Positions 1 through 8,354 of a DNA stretch of 38,616 nucleotides are shown piece after piece. The stretch is from Kiloniellaceae bacterium (GTDB taxonomy: Bacteria > Pseudomonadota > Alphaproteobacteria > Kiloniellales > Kiloniellaceae). Made by a program: the position numbers and the translations under genes. Each line of letters begins with the position of its first letter. The first letter of the stretch is position 1. The stretch is from the NCBI GenBank assembly GCA_009377535.1, contig WHTV01000032.1:1-38616 (forward strand), written 5' to 3'. The notes under the pieces are model-generated. The model was not told the origin of the DNA. It ran no database searches and saw only the letters and a list, made by a program, of their open reading frames with translations.

Positions 1-249
1 CGGACAATCAACGTGCGCATAGTGACGCTTCGGCGTCTCGTATTCCACGTGCGCCGTCGAAATCGTGATCCCGCGAGCCCGCTCCTCCGGCGCCTTGTCG
101 ATCATGTCGTAGGCCGAAAACGTGGCTCCCCCCGTCTCCGCCAAGACCTTCGTGATCGCCGCCGTCAGCGTCGTCTTGCCATGGTCAACGTGACCAATCG
201 TGCCCACGTTGCAGTGCGGCTTCGTCCGCGCAAACTTCTCTTTCGCCAT
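1..249 (-). CDS. tuf: Elongation factor Tu, N-terminal part (cut by window edge)
   Basis: The minus strand reads 83 codons beginning [20 protein letters not shown], the start of bacterial EF-Tu, the GTPase that delivers aminoacyl-tRNA to the ribosome. The P-loop GHVDHGKT and the switch I region with RGITI are visible; the rest of the gene lies beyond the left edge. It follows tRNA-Tyr and tRNA-Gly on the same strand, the classic tRNA-tuf transcription unit, so it is probably co-transcribed from the promoter at 634-661. The start is fixed by the conserved N-terminus. Confidence 0.97.
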   Translation of the reverse strand, partial: MAKEKFARTKPHCNVGTIGHVDHGKTTLTAAITKVLAETGGATFSAYDMIDKAPEERARGITISTAHVEYETPKRHYAHVDCP

Positions 250-384
250 TACCTTATCGTTCCTGTCGTCGTCGCCTCAGGCGCGCTCTAAAAAACCCTG
301 CGGTTCGGCCCCAACGGCCCCGGATCGCCGCCGGTACGGTCCATTTCGCCTTGTCCCGCCCCGCTGCCGGCCCCCGTCCAGCGT

Positions 385-458
<74 letters not shown>

Positions 459-514
459 ACCGCACACCACCCCCGCGAGATCGCGATGACCGCGCCCCCG
501 GCAGAGGGAGACGA

Positions 515-599
515 TGGTGGAGGGGGTTGGATTCGAACCAACGTAGGCTTAGCCAACGGGTTTACAGCCCGTCCCCTTTAGCCACTCGGGCACCCCTCC
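515..599 (-). tRNA. tRNA-Tyr (anticodon GTA)
   Basis: The minus strand gives an 85-nt class II tRNA. The acceptor GGAGGGG pairs with CCCCTCC, the anticodon loop CTGTAAA contains GTA, there is a long variable arm, a TTCGAAT T-loop and an encoded CCA. It is the first gene after the promoter at 634-661 and leads the tRNA-Tyr/tRNA-Gly/tuf unit. Confidence 0.97.
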
Positions 600-633
600 A
601 GCTGACGCAACCGGCGGTGCGATGGAGTTGCGA

Positions 634-661
634 AATATGTTGATTTAATTCAGCCTGTCAA
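634..661 (-). promoter_or_regulatory. Sigma-70 type promoter of the tRNA-Tyr/tRNA-Gly/tuf unit
   Basis: On the minus strand a perfect -35 TTGACA (656-661) is followed after 16 bp by CATATT (634-639) as -10, about 35 bp upstream of mature tRNA-Tyr. The stretch is AT-rich against a GC-rich background. Confidence 0.7.
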
Positions 662-767
662 CTTCTAAACATGCCGACAGCGTCCCCTATCCGACCGATT
701 CGCCGCAGCGGCCGGGGGGGAACGCAGATGGAACCCGATGTTCAATGGCCGCATACTAGGTCCCACC

Positions 768-1634
768 ATGTCGAAACGCAAGGGTAAGCTGGGCTTCCGT
801 GGCCCCGGAGACGCTCCCGCCCGACCGGGGGCGCGGCCTGGCGCACGCCCGCGGCCGGCCGGGCGCGGCGGCCCCCGCTCGGGTCTGCAGCCCCTCTGGC
901 TGTTCGGCGTGCACGCCGTGATGGCGGCCCTGGCCAACCCGAATCGCCGGCCCGAGCGCCTGCTGGCCACGCCGGAAGCGGGGCAGACCTGGGGCCAGCG
1001 CCTGCGCGAGGAGCGCCACCCCCAGCACGCCGGCCTGTCCGTCCAGACGGTCCAGCGGCGCGACATCGACGCGGTGCTGCCGGAAGGCAGCGTCCATCAG
1101 GGTCTCGCCCTCTTCACCGCCCCCCTCGCGCAGCCGGCCCTGAAGGCGGTTTTCAGCGCAGCACCGCCCGAGCCGGCCCCGCGGCGCCGGGTCGTACTGC
1201 TGCTCGACCAGGTGACCGACCCCCACAACGTGGGCGCCGTGCTGCGCTCGGCGGCGGCTTTCGGCGCCCTGGCGGTGGTCGCCCTCGACAAGGGCGCCCC
1301 GGAGGAGAGCGGCACCCTGGCCAAGTCGGCCTCCGGCGCCCTGGAAGCCGTTCCTTACATAAGCGTGGTGAACCTGGCGCGCAGCCTGGACAGCCTGAAG
1401 GAGGCCGGCTTCTGGTGCCTGGGCCTGGCCGGAGAGGCTGGGCAGAGCCTGGCCGAGAGCAGCCCCGGCGCGGCAGTCGCCCTCGTGCTCGGCGCCGAGG
1501 GCAGCGGCCTCAGGCGCCTGACGCGCGAGCGCTGCGACCTGCTGGTCAAGCTGCCGACCCGCCCGCCGATCGACTCCCTGAACGTCTCGAACGCCGCCGC
1601 GATCGCCCTCTACGAGCTGCTCGGTCGCGGCTGA
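768..1634 (+). CDS. rlmB: 23S rRNA (guanosine-2'-O-)-methyltransferase RlmB, TrmH/SpoU family
   Basis: The 288-residue protein has a basic, Gly/Pro/Arg-rich N-terminus, a substrate-binding domain beginning around PLWLFGVHAV, and a C-terminal SpoU methyltransferase domain. The domain's motifs are visible: LDQVTDPHNVGAVLRSA, LVLGAEGSGL and SLNVSNAAAIALYEL, the last two forming the trefoil-knot SAM site. The family 2'-O-methylates a conserved guanosine of 23S rRNA. I chose ATG 768 (MSKRKGK) over an upstream in-frame ATG because family members start with such a basic segment. It is divergent from the tRNA-Tyr/tuf unit, a frequent alphaproteobacterial neighbourhood. Confidence 0.9.
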   Translation: MSKRKGKLGFRGPGDAPARPGARPGARPRPAGRGGPRSGLQPLWLFGVHAVMAALANPNRRPERLLATPEAGQTWGQRLREERHPQHAGLSVQTVQRRDIDAVLPEGSVHQGLALFTAPLAQPALKAVFSAAPPEPAPRRRVVLLLDQVTDPHNVGAVLRSAAAFGALAVVALDKGAPEESGTLAKSASGALEAVPYISVVNLARSLDSLKEAGFWCLGLAGEAGQSLAESSPGAAVALVLGAEGSGLRRLTRERCDLLVKLPTRPPIDSLNVSNAAAIALYELLGRG

Positions 1635-1779
1635 AAGGCCCTGCGGCCCCCGCGGCGGCGCCTCTCGCCAGCTTGCCAGCCGCGCAAGGGCCGTGCTAGC
1701 GGTTCACTACCGTCAGCGCGGCGGGTGCTCCCAGCCCTCCATTGCGATTTCCGCTGCGCCCTCAACGCGCAGGGAATTC

Positions 1780-3129
1780 ATGAAGGACATCGAGACTTTT
1801 CTTAAGGAAAACCGGATCGACGAGGTCGAGTGCCTCGTCCCCGACATGGCCGGGATTGCCCGCGGCAAGATCCTGCCGGCCCAGAAGTTCCTCCAGGGCA
1901 TGCGCAAGAACGGCCTGCGCATCCCCGAAGACATCTTCATCCAGACCGTCAACGGCGACTATCCGGAAGACAGCGACGACGTGACCAGCGCCTCGACGCG
2001 CGACGTCTACCTGATTCCCGATGAGTCGACCATCCGCCTGGTGCCCTGGTACGACGAACCGACCGCCCAGGTGATCTGCGACGCCTACCACTTCGACGAC
2101 GAAGGCGAGGTGCAGATCGCGGCGCGCCACATCCTGAAGCGCATCCTGGCGCTCTATGCGGCGCAAGGCTGGACGCCCGTCGTGGCGCCGGAGCTGGAGT
2201 TCTTCCTGGTCGACGTGAACACCGATCCCGATTACCCGCTGGTGCCGCCGATCGGCCGCTCCGGCCGGCGCGAGACCAGCCGCCAGGCTTACGGCGTCGA
2301 CGCGGTGAACGAGTTCGATCCGATCTTCGAGGACGTCTACGACTTCTGCGAGATCCAGGGCATCGACATCGACACCCTGACCCACGAAGGCGGCGCCGCC
2401 CAGATGGAGATGAATTTCAATCACGGCGATCCGCTGCTGCTCGCCGACCAGGCGTTCCTGTTCAAGCGGACGGTGCGCGAGGCCGCCATGCGCCACCGGG
2501 TCTATGCCACCTTCATGGCCAAGCCCATGCAGGGCCAGCCCGGCAGTTCCATGCACGTCCACCAGAGCCTGCTGGATGCCAAGTCCGGACGGAACCTCTT
2601 CGCCACGCGCGCCGGCAAGGACACCGCCCTCTTCCGCAGCCACATCGCCGGCCTGCAGCGCTACCTGCCGACCGTCATGCCGCTGCTGGCGCCCAACGTG
2701 AACAGCTATCGCCGGCTGATGCCCGACTACGACGCGCCGATCAACACCCACTGGGGCTACGACAACCGCACCGTGGGCCTGCGCGTGCCGCACTCCGACG
2801 GGGCGTCCCGGCGCGTGGAGAACCGCCTGGCCGGCGCCGACGCCAACCCCTACCTAGCGATCGCCGCCTCGCTGGCCTGCGGCTATCTCGGCATGATGGA
2901 GAAGCTGAAGCCGCGCCAGCCGATCGAAGGCAGCGCCTACCGCATGGCCCGGACCCTGCCGCGCACCCTCTACGATGCGCTGGAGCGCTTCAACGGCACG
3001 CGGGCACTGAAGCCGATCTTCGGCGCCATCTTCATCAACGCGGTGACCTTGGTGAAAGGTGCCGAGCTGGACGCCTATCAGCTGGTCATCTCGTCTTGGG
3101 AGCGCGAGCATCTTCTGCTAAACGTATAG
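1780..3129 (+). CDS. Glutamine synthetase family protein, probable gamma-glutamylpolyamine synthetase (PuuA/SpuI-like)
   Basis: This 449-residue protein has the glutamine synthetase fold: an N-terminal beta-grasp region (EVECLVPDMAGIARGK) and a C-terminal catalytic domain. Visible catalytic-domain elements are APELEFFL, the ATP-binding segment with KPMQGQPGSSMHVHQSL, and NRTVGLRVP. The AGGGA Shine-Dalgarno just before ATG 1780 decides the start. True GlnA is about 470 residues with an adenylylation tyrosine; the GARG-type N-terminus and the context (aminotransferase, carbamoylputrescine amidase, aldehyde dehydrogenase) point to the group that ligates glutamate to putrescine or another amine. 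Substrate assignment is inference; ligases for other amines such as ethanolamine share these features. Confidence 0.85.
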   Translation: MKDIETFLKENRIDEVECLVPDMAGIARGKILPAQKFLQGMRKNGLRIPEDIFIQTVNGDYPEDSDDVTSASTRDVYLIPDESTIRLVPWYDEPTAQVICDAYHFDDEGEVQIAARHILKRILALYAAQGWTPVVAPELEFFLVDVNTDPDYPLVPPIGRSGRRETSRQAYGVDAVNEFDPIFEDVYDFCEIQGIDIDTLTHEGGAAQMEMNFNHGDPLLLADQAFLFKRTVREAAMRHRVYATFMAKPMQGQPGSSMHVHQSLLDAKSGRNLFATRAGKDTALFRSHIAGLQRYLPTVMPLLAPNVNSYRRLMPDYDAPINTHWGYDNRTVGLRVPHSDGASRRVENRLAGADANPYLAIAASLACGYLGMMEKLKPRQPIEGSAYRMARTLPRTLYDALERFNGTRALKPIFGAIFINAVTLVKGAELDAYQLVISSWEREHLLLNV

Positions 3130-3261
3130 TCATCATGCCCCAAGCCGCTGCAGAGCTACCCTTCGACCGCACCGTCCAAGGCGGCGCATCGCGACGTTCG
3201 CGGCAGGTGGAACTGCTGCTGAACTGCGCGCGGATCGGCTTCAACCCTTAGTCCCGGAAGG

Positions 3262-3293
3262 CCTGGCCCCGCTCCCCAGGCGGCCCGGCCAGG
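3262..3293 (+). terminator. Possible hairpin terminator after the ligase gene
   Basis: CCTGGCC (3262-3268) and GGCCAGG (3287-3293) can form a 7-bp GC stem followed by AAAGTTTT. The T-run is short and the loop long, so this is a weak call. A 38-codon ORF at 3135-3251 lies just upstream; nothing supports it as a gene. Confidence 0.25.
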
Positions 3294-3341
3294 AAAGTTT
3301 TCCGCAAGCTTCCGGTACATCAAGACTAAGGACGGTCGTCA

Positions 3342-4751
3342 ATGAACAGCGCTCCGCAACAGGGCTCCGCTTCCGCCGAGAGGGCCCGCAACTCCACCGC
3401 CGTCTGGCGCGCCGCCGACACGGCCCATCACCTGCATCCTTTCACCGACTTTCGCGGCCTGGCCGAAGAAGGCGGCAGCCGCATCATCACCAAGGGCGAG
3501 GGCGTCTGGCTGGAAGATTCAGAGGGCCAGCGCATCCTCGACGGCATGGCCGGCCTGTGGTGCGTGAACGTCGGCTACGGCCGCGAACGCCTGGCCCGGG
3601 CGGCTTACGATCAGATGGTCGAACTGCCCTACTACAACACCTTCTTCAAGACCGCCACGCCGGCTTCCATCGAGCTGGCCGAGAAGCTCGCCGCGATCAC
3701 GCCGGCAGGCCTCGACAAGGTGTTCTTCGCCTCCTCCGGCTCGGAGGCCAACGACACCATCGCCCGCATGGTGCGCCGCTTCTGGAAGCTCGCCGGCCAG
3801 CCCGAGCGGGTGAACATCATCGGCCGCACAAACGGCTACCACGGCAGCACCATGGCGTCCGCCAGCCTCGGCGGCATGAAGCCGATGCACGAAGTGGACG
3901 GCCTGCCGCTGCCCGGCTTCCACCACGTGCGCCAGCCCTACTGGTACGGCGAGGGCGGCGGCCTGTCGCCGGCGGACTTCGGCAAGGCCGCGGCCCACGC
4001 CATCGAGGAGAAGATCCTGGCGCTCGGGCCCGAGACCGTGGCCGCCTTCATCGGCGAGCCGGTGCAGGGTGCCGGCGGCGTCATCGTCCCGCCGGCGAGC
4101 TACTGGCCGGAAGTCCAGCGCATCTGCCGGCAGTACGACATCCTGCTGATCGCCGACGAGGTGATCTGCGGCTTCGGGCGCACCGGCCGGTGGTTCGGCA
4201 GCGATACTTTCGACATCAGGCCGGACATCATGCCCCTGGCCAAGGGCCTGACCTCCGGCTACCTGCCGCTCTCCGCCGTGATGATCGGCGCGCGCATGGT
4301 CGAGGTGCTGTGGGAAAAGGGCGGCGAGTTCGCCCACGGCTTCACCTACTCCGGCCATCCGGTGCCCTGCGCGGTGGCGCTGGAGAACATCGCCATCATC
4401 GAGGAGGAGAACCTCGTCGAAAGGGTGCGCGAGGACGTCGGCCCCTACCTGCAGCAGCAGCTCGCCACGCTGGCCGAGCACCCCCTGGTCGGCGAGGTGC
4501 GCGGCATCGGCCTGCTCGGCGCGGTGGAGCTGGTCACCGACAAGGCGAGCCACGCCCGCTTCAAGCCGGAGGGCCGTGCCGGCCTGCTCTGTCGCGACCA
4601 CTGCGTGAAGCAGAACGTCGTCAGCCGCGCCGTGCGCGACACCATGGTCCTGTCGCCGCCGCTGATCATCAGCCGGCCGGAGATCGACGAGCTGATTGCC
4701 CGCCTGCGCCGGGCGATCGATCTGACCGCAAAAGACCTTGGCATCTCCTAG
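3342..4751 (+). CDS. Class III PLP-dependent aminotransferase, probably putrescine/polyamine--pyruvate transaminase (SpuC-like)
   Basis: The 469-residue protein matches omega-aminotransferases. It has the N-terminal HHLHPFTDF segment, DGMAGLWCVNVGYG, SSGSEANDT (phosphate contact), NGYHGST, the DEVICGFGRTG block whose Asp binds the PLP ring nitrogen, and the Schiff-base lysine K301 in PLAKGLTSGY. Homologues move the amino group of putrescine, beta-alanine or similar amines to pyruvate. It follows a gamma-glutamyl-amine ligase and precedes the carbamoylputrescine amidase by 35 bp, so it likely yields 4-aminobutanal or its gamma-glutamyl form for the aldehyde dehydrogenase at 6437-7936. Exact amine specificity cannot be read from sequence. 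Confidence 0.92.
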   Translation: MNSAPQQGSASAERARNSTAVWRAADTAHHLHPFTDFRGLAEEGGSRIITKGEGVWLEDSEGQRILDGMAGLWCVNVGYGRERLARAAYDQMVELPYYNTFFKTATPASIELAEKLAAITPAGLDKVFFASSGSEANDTIARMVRRFWKLAGQPERVNIIGRTNGYHGSTMASASLGGMKPMHEVDGLPLPGFHHVRQPYWYGEGGGLSPADFGKAAAHAIEEKILALGPETVAAFIGEPVQGAGGVIVPPASYWPEVQRICRQYDILLIADEVICGFGRTGRWFGSDTFDIRPDIMPLAKGLTSGYLPLSAVMIGARMVEVLWEKGGEFAHGFTYSGHPVPCAVALENIAIIEEENLVERVREDVGPYLQQQLATLAEHPLVGEVRGIGLLGAVELVTDKASHARFKPEGRAGLLCRDHCVKQNVVSRAVRDTMVLSPPLIISRPEIDELIARLRRAIDLTAKDLGIS

Positions 4752-4786
4752 GACGAGGTCGCACCGCAGATAGAGAGGGCGTTTCG

Positions 4787-5665
4787 ATGCGTGAGATCAC
4801 CGTCGCCGCCACCCAGATGGCCTGCAGTTGGGACCGCGAGGCCAACGTTGCCGGGGCCGAGGCCCTGGTGCGCGAGGCCGCCGGCCAGGGCGCCCAGGTG
4901 GTGCTGATCCAGGAGCTCTTCGAGACGCCCTACTTCTGCTGCGACCAGAAGCAGGAACACTTCGCGCTCGCCGCACCGGCCGAGAACAATCCGCTGCTCG
5001 CCCGCATGGCGGCGTTGGCGGCGGAGCTCGAGGTCGTGCTGCCGGTCAGCTTCTTCGAGCGCGCCAACAACGCGCACTACAATTCACTGGCGATGATCGA
5101 TGCCGACGGCCGTATCCTCGGGGTCTACCGCAAGTCCCACATCCCCGACGGGCCGGGCTATCAGGAAAAATACTACTTCAATCCCGGCGACACCGGCTTC
5201 CGCGTCTGGCCGACGCGCTACGGCACCCTCGGCAGCGGCATCTGCTGGGACCAGTGGTTTCCCGAGAGTGCGCGCGTCATGGCGCTGATGGGCGCCGAGA
5301 TCCTGTTCTACCCGACCGCCATCGCCAACGAGCCGCAGGACCCGACGCTGATCTCCAAGGACCACTGGCAGCGCACCATGCAGGGCCACGCCGCCGCCAA
5401 CATGGTGCCGCTGGTCAGCTCCAACCGCATCGGCCGGGAGGACGGCGAGGCCGCGCAGCTCACCTTCTACGGTGCCTCCTTCATCGCCGACGAGCTGGGC
5501 GCCAAGGTCGCCGAAGCCGACGGCGAGAGCCGCGCGGTGATCACCGCCACCTTCGACCTCGACGCCCTGCGCGTGAAGCGCGCCTCCTGGGGCCTGTTCC
5601 GCGACCGCCGCCCGGATCTCTATGGCCCGCTGCTCACCGCCGACGGCGGCAAGCAGCGCTTCTAG
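4787..5665 (+). CDS. aguB: N-carbamoylputrescine amidase
   Basis: This 292-residue nitrilase-superfamily enzyme shows the catalytic triad: E43 (IQELFETPYF), K116 (YRKSHIPDG) and C153 (SGICWDQWFPE). The length and the ETPYFC, DGPGYQEKYYF and SRRIGRE-like blocks fit N-carbamoylputrescine amidase, which hydrolyses N-carbamoylputrescine to putrescine, CO2 and ammonia. An AGAGAGGG ribosome-binding site precedes ATG 4787; an open frame continues upstream but overlaps the aminotransferase and is a shadow. Its usual partner, agmatine deiminase (aguA), is not in the window. The position just after the aminotransferase suggests one operon. Confidence 0.93.
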   Translation: MREITVAATQMACSWDREANVAGAEALVREAAGQGAQVVLIQELFETPYFCCDQKQEHFALAAPAENNPLLARMAALAAELEVVLPVSFFERANNAHYNSLAMIDADGRILGVYRKSHIPDGPGYQEKYYFNPGDTGFRVWPTRYGTLGSGICWDQWFPESARVMALMGAEILFYPTAIANEPQDPTLISKDHWQRTMQGHAAANMVPLVSSNRIGREDGEAAQLTFYGASFIADELGAKVAEADGESRAVITATFDLDALRVKRASWGLFRDRRPDLYGPLLTADGGKQRF

Positions 5666-5667
5666 CG

Positions 5668-6117
5668 ATGACCGCGACGATCCGTCCCGCCCTGCTCGCC
5701 GACCAGGCGCGCATCGAGGCGATCGTCGAGGCCGCCTACCGGCCCTATCTGGAACGCATGGACCGCCCGCCGGCGCCGCTGCTCGACGACTACGCCCGGC
5801 GCATCGCGGACGGGCAGACCCATGTGCTGGAGGAGAGCGGCGAGATCCTTGGCCTTGTGGTGCTGGAGCCCTGCGAGGATTTTCTGCTGCTCGACAACAT
5901 CGCCGTCGACCCGGCCTGCCACGGCCGCGGCCTCGGCAAGCGGCTCATGACGTTCACCGAAACGGAAGCCCGCCGCCAGGGCTACGCCGCGGTCGAGCTC
6001 TACACCAACGAGCTGATGGTGGAGAACATCGCGCGCTACCGGCACCTCGGCTATGTCGAGACGAAGCGCGTGCAGGTCGCCGGCTATGACCGCGTCTACC
6101 TGCGAAAGGCGCTGTAG
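5668..6117 (+). CDS. GNAT family N-acetyltransferase
   Basis: A 149-residue single-domain GNAT protein. It has the N-terminal IRPALLADQARIEAIV segment, a beta4 strand LLLDNIAVDP and the acetyl-CoA loop CHGRGLGKRLM (motif A), followed by the C-terminal ARYRHLGYVETKR. It begins two bases after the aguB stop, so it is translationally linked to the polyamine operon. Substrate is unknown; acetylation of an amine or intermediate of the pathway is plausible but only inferred from position. Confidence 0.88.
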   Translation: MTATIRPALLADQARIEAIVEAAYRPYLERMDRPPAPLLDDYARRIADGQTHVLEESGEILGLVVLEPCEDFLLLDNIAVDPACHGRGLGKRLMTFTETEARRQGYAAVELYTNELMVENIARYRHLGYVETKRVQVAGYDRVYLRKAL

Positions 6118-6121
6118 CGCC

Positions 6122-6295
6122 CTACTCGAATTCGCCCTCTTCAATCAGCGTCAGATAGCCGGCGGAGTCCTCCTCCAATCCCAGTTCGCTGCCGCTGGAG
6201 AGCACTTCGTCGAATTCCAGGTAATCGCCGCCAAGCTCACGCAGCGCCTGGTCCGTGCAAAACCCGTTCGGAGCGCGAAAGTTGAAAAGCGTCAT
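6122..6295 (-). CDS. Small acidic hypothetical protein (57 aa)
   Basis: The minus strand encodes MTLFNFRAPNGFCTDQALRE and continues into a strongly acidic tail ending LIEEGEFE. It converges on the GNAT gene, ending four bases beyond that gene's stop, and lies downstream of the minus-strand aldehyde dehydrogenase. The residue composition (14 Glu/Asp, few Arg/Pro) is unlike the Arg/Ala/Pro-rich translations that antisense frames give in this GC-rich DNA, so it is probably coding. No family recognised. Confidence 0.45.
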   Translation of the reverse strand: MTLFNFRAPNGFCTDQALRELGGDYLEFDEVLSSGSELGLEEDSAGYLTLIEEGEFE

Positions 6296-6436
6296 TCAGT
6301 CCTATCCAGTTCTCCCATCTCGATTGCAAGGATAGGCTGTCACGACACCTCCGGATGAGGCATCGCTGGGGCATCGGCGGGACAGAGGACAGGCAAGTTC
6401 TTGAACGGCAGGGATTTGGCGGCGCGGCCTGCCGGC

Positions 6437-7936
6437 TCAGCTGAGGTCGATCCAGATGGTCTTCAGCTGGGTGTACTTCTCCAGCGCGTGCAGCGACTTG
6501 TCGCGGCCGAAGCCGGACTGCTTGTAGCCGCCGAAGGGCGTCGTCATGTCGCCGGCATCGAAGCAGTTCACCCAGACGCTGCCGGCGCGCAGCGCCTTGG
6601 CGGCGCGATGCGCCTTCTTGATGTCGCTGGTCCACACCGCGGCGGCCAGGCCGTAGAGCGTGTCGTTGCCGATCCGGATGGCCTCGTCGGCGTCGCCGAA
6701 GGAGATGGTCGAGAGCACCGGCCCGAAAATCTCCTCCTGGGCGATGGTCATGTCGTTCTTCACGCCGTCGAAGACCGTCGGCTCGATGTAGTAGCCGCCG
6801 CTCTCGGCGAGGATGCGCTGGCCGCCCAGCGCGACCGCGGCGCCCTCCGACCTGCCCTTCTCGATGTAGCCGAGCACGCGATCCATCTGCGTCTGGTCGA
6901 CCATGGCGCCCATCTGGGTCGCCGGGTCGAGGGGGTCGCCGACGCGCAGGGACTTGGCGACCTGCAGGATGCGCTCGACGACCTGGTCCTTCACCTTGTC
7001 CTCGACCAGCAGGCGCGAGCCGGCGTTGCAGACCTCGCCCTGATTGAAGAAGATGCCCCAGGCGGCGGCGGTGGCCGCGGCGTCGAGGTCCGGCGCGTCG
7101 GCCATGATGATGTTCGGCGTTTTGCCGCCGCACTCCAGCGACACCCGCTTCATGTTGGACTCGCCGGCGTACCTGAGGAACAGCTTGCCGACCTCGCCGG
7201 AGCCGGTGAAGGCGATGGCGTCGACGTCCATGTGGCGGCCGAGCGCCTGGCCGGCGGTCTCGCCGAAGCCCGGCACCACGTTCAGCACGCCGTCGGGCAG
7301 GCCCGCCTCGGCGGCCAGCTCGGCGCAGCGGATCATGGTCAGCGGCGACTGCTCGGCCGGCTTGATGATCATCGAGTTGCCGCTGGCCAGGGCCGGGCCC
7401 ATCTTCCAGGCCGCCATCAGCAGCGGGAAGTTCCACGGCACCACGGCACCGACGACGCCCAGCGGCTCGCGCACCAGCATGGCCACGGCATCGTCGCCGG
7501 TCGGCGCGATCTCGTCGTAGACCTTGTCGACGGCCTCGGCGTACCAGCGGATGCAGTTCACCACGGCGGGAATGTCGATGCGGCTGGCATCGCCGATCGG
7601 CTTGCCCATGTCGAGGGTCTCGAGCAGCGCCAGCTCGGTGGTGTGCTGCTCCAGCAGCTCGGCCCAGCGCAGCATGATCTTCTTGCGCTCGACCGGCGCC
7701 CGGCGCGCCCAGCGGCCGTCCTCGAAGGCGGCGCGCGCGGCCTGCACGGCGCGCTCGACGTCCTCCTTGTCGCCGGCGGCGACCTGGGTCAGCACCCTGC
7801 CGTCGATGGGGGAGACGCAGTCGAAGGTCTTGCCGGAGGCGGCCGGCGCGAACTTGCCGTCGATGAAGGCCTGGTTGCGGAAGGAAAGGCCGCCGGCCTG
7901 GGATTTCACGGATTCGATGGAAAGAGCGGCAGACAT
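6437..7936 (-). CDS. NAD(P)-dependent aldehyde dehydrogenase, probably (gamma-glutamyl-)4-aminobutanal dehydrogenase (PuuC-like)
   Basis: The 499-residue ALDH has the PWNFPLLMA motif, the nucleotide loop FTGSGEVGK, the general base E268 (LECGGKTPN) and the nucleophile C303 (NQGEVCNAGSRL). Both length and sequence fit the PuuC/gamma-glutamyl-gamma-aminobutyraldehyde dehydrogenase group. It would oxidise the aldehyde produced by the neighbouring aminotransferase to GABA or its gamma-glutamyl derivative. I chose the start MSAALSIESV at 7936 because the in-frame extension to 8071 is Pro/Arg-rich and not ALDH-like. It converges on the polyamine operon, separated from it by the small ORF at 6122-6295. 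Confidence 0.93.
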   Translation of the reverse strand: MSAALSIESVKSQAGGLSFRNQAFIDGKFAPAASGKTFDCVSPIDGRVLTQVAAGDKEDVERAVQAARAAFEDGRWARRAPVERKKIMLRWAELLEQHTTELALLETLDMGKPIGDASRIDIPAVVNCIRWYAEAVDKVYDEIAPTGDDAVAMLVREPLGVVGAVVPWNFPLLMAAWKMGPALASGNSMIIKPAEQSPLTMIRCAELAAEAGLPDGVLNVVPGFGETAGQALGRHMDVDAIAFTGSGEVGKLFLRYAGESNMKRVSLECGGKTPNIIMADAPDLDAAATAAAWGIFFNQGEVCNAGSRLLVEDKVKDQVVERILQVAKSLRVGDPLDPATQMGAMVDQTQMDRVLGYIEKGRSEGAAVALGGQRILAESGGYYIEPTVFDGVKNDMTIAQEEIFGPVLSTISFGDADEAIRIGNDTLYGLAAAVWTSDIKKAHRAAKALRAGSVWVNCFDAGDMTTPFGGYKQSGFGRDKSLHALEKYTQLKTIWIDLS

Positions 7937-8143
7937 GGGCGGGGTGCTCCCTGGACGCTGAGAGAGGGCCGGCGGGCCTTGGCGCCCGTCCGTTTCCCGG
8001 ACCTTAAGCCCGCCCGCCGCAGCGAGGCAAGCGCCGGCGGCGCGGCGCAGATCCGCCCACCCCCTGCCCAAGCTTGCGGGCCGCGGCAGCCCGCCCTATC
8101 TTGCCTCCGCGCCCTGGACAACCCCCCGGCGCGCGCCCTTTGG

Positions 8144-8181
8144 GCCGGCTTAGCTCAGCTGGTAGAGCACCTGATTTGTAA
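8144..8181 (+). pseudogene. 5' half of a tRNA-Thr(TGT) gene
   Basis: Bases 8144-8181 read as acceptor 5' strand, D-arm and anticodon stem/loop up to TTTGTAA of a tRNA-Thr. The 3' half (anticodon 3' stem, T-arm, acceptor 3' strand) is absent. It is replaced by about 95 bp of AT-rich DNA leading to an intact tRNA-Thr at 8279. The first 26 bases differ from the intact copy at a single position, but the anticodon stems differ (CCTGA versus ACGGT), so it is not a fresh duplication. Confidence 0.85.
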
Positions 8182-8278
8182 GAAGGAAGCGAACTTCTCG
8201 TAATACATTGGTAAAATAAAGATATTTTCCGAAATTGGAAAGTCCAAAATCGGCCCAGGCTAACTTTTGGGCTAACGG

Positions 8279-8354
8279 GCCGGCTTAGCTCAGTTGGTAG
8301 AGCAACGGTTTTGTAAACCGTGGGTCGCGGGTTCGAATCCTGCAGCCGGCACCA
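8279..8354 (+). tRNA. tRNA-Thr (anticodon TGT)
   Basis: A complete 76-nt cloverleaf. The acceptor GCCGGCT pairs with AGCCGGC, the anticodon stem ACGGT/ACCGT has loop TTTGTAA, the T-arm GCGGG/CCTGC encloses TTCGAAT, and CCA is encoded. Confidence 0.97.

Noticed and set aside
3135-3251. 38-codon frame between the ligase and aminotransferase genes
   Set aside because: No ribosome-binding site and no similarity I can recognise; too short to support.
8182-8276. Intron in tRNA-Thr between the half gene and the intact gene
   Set aside because: The downstream gene is a complete tRNA with its own 5' half and a different anticodon stem, and 95 bp is too short for a group I intron.
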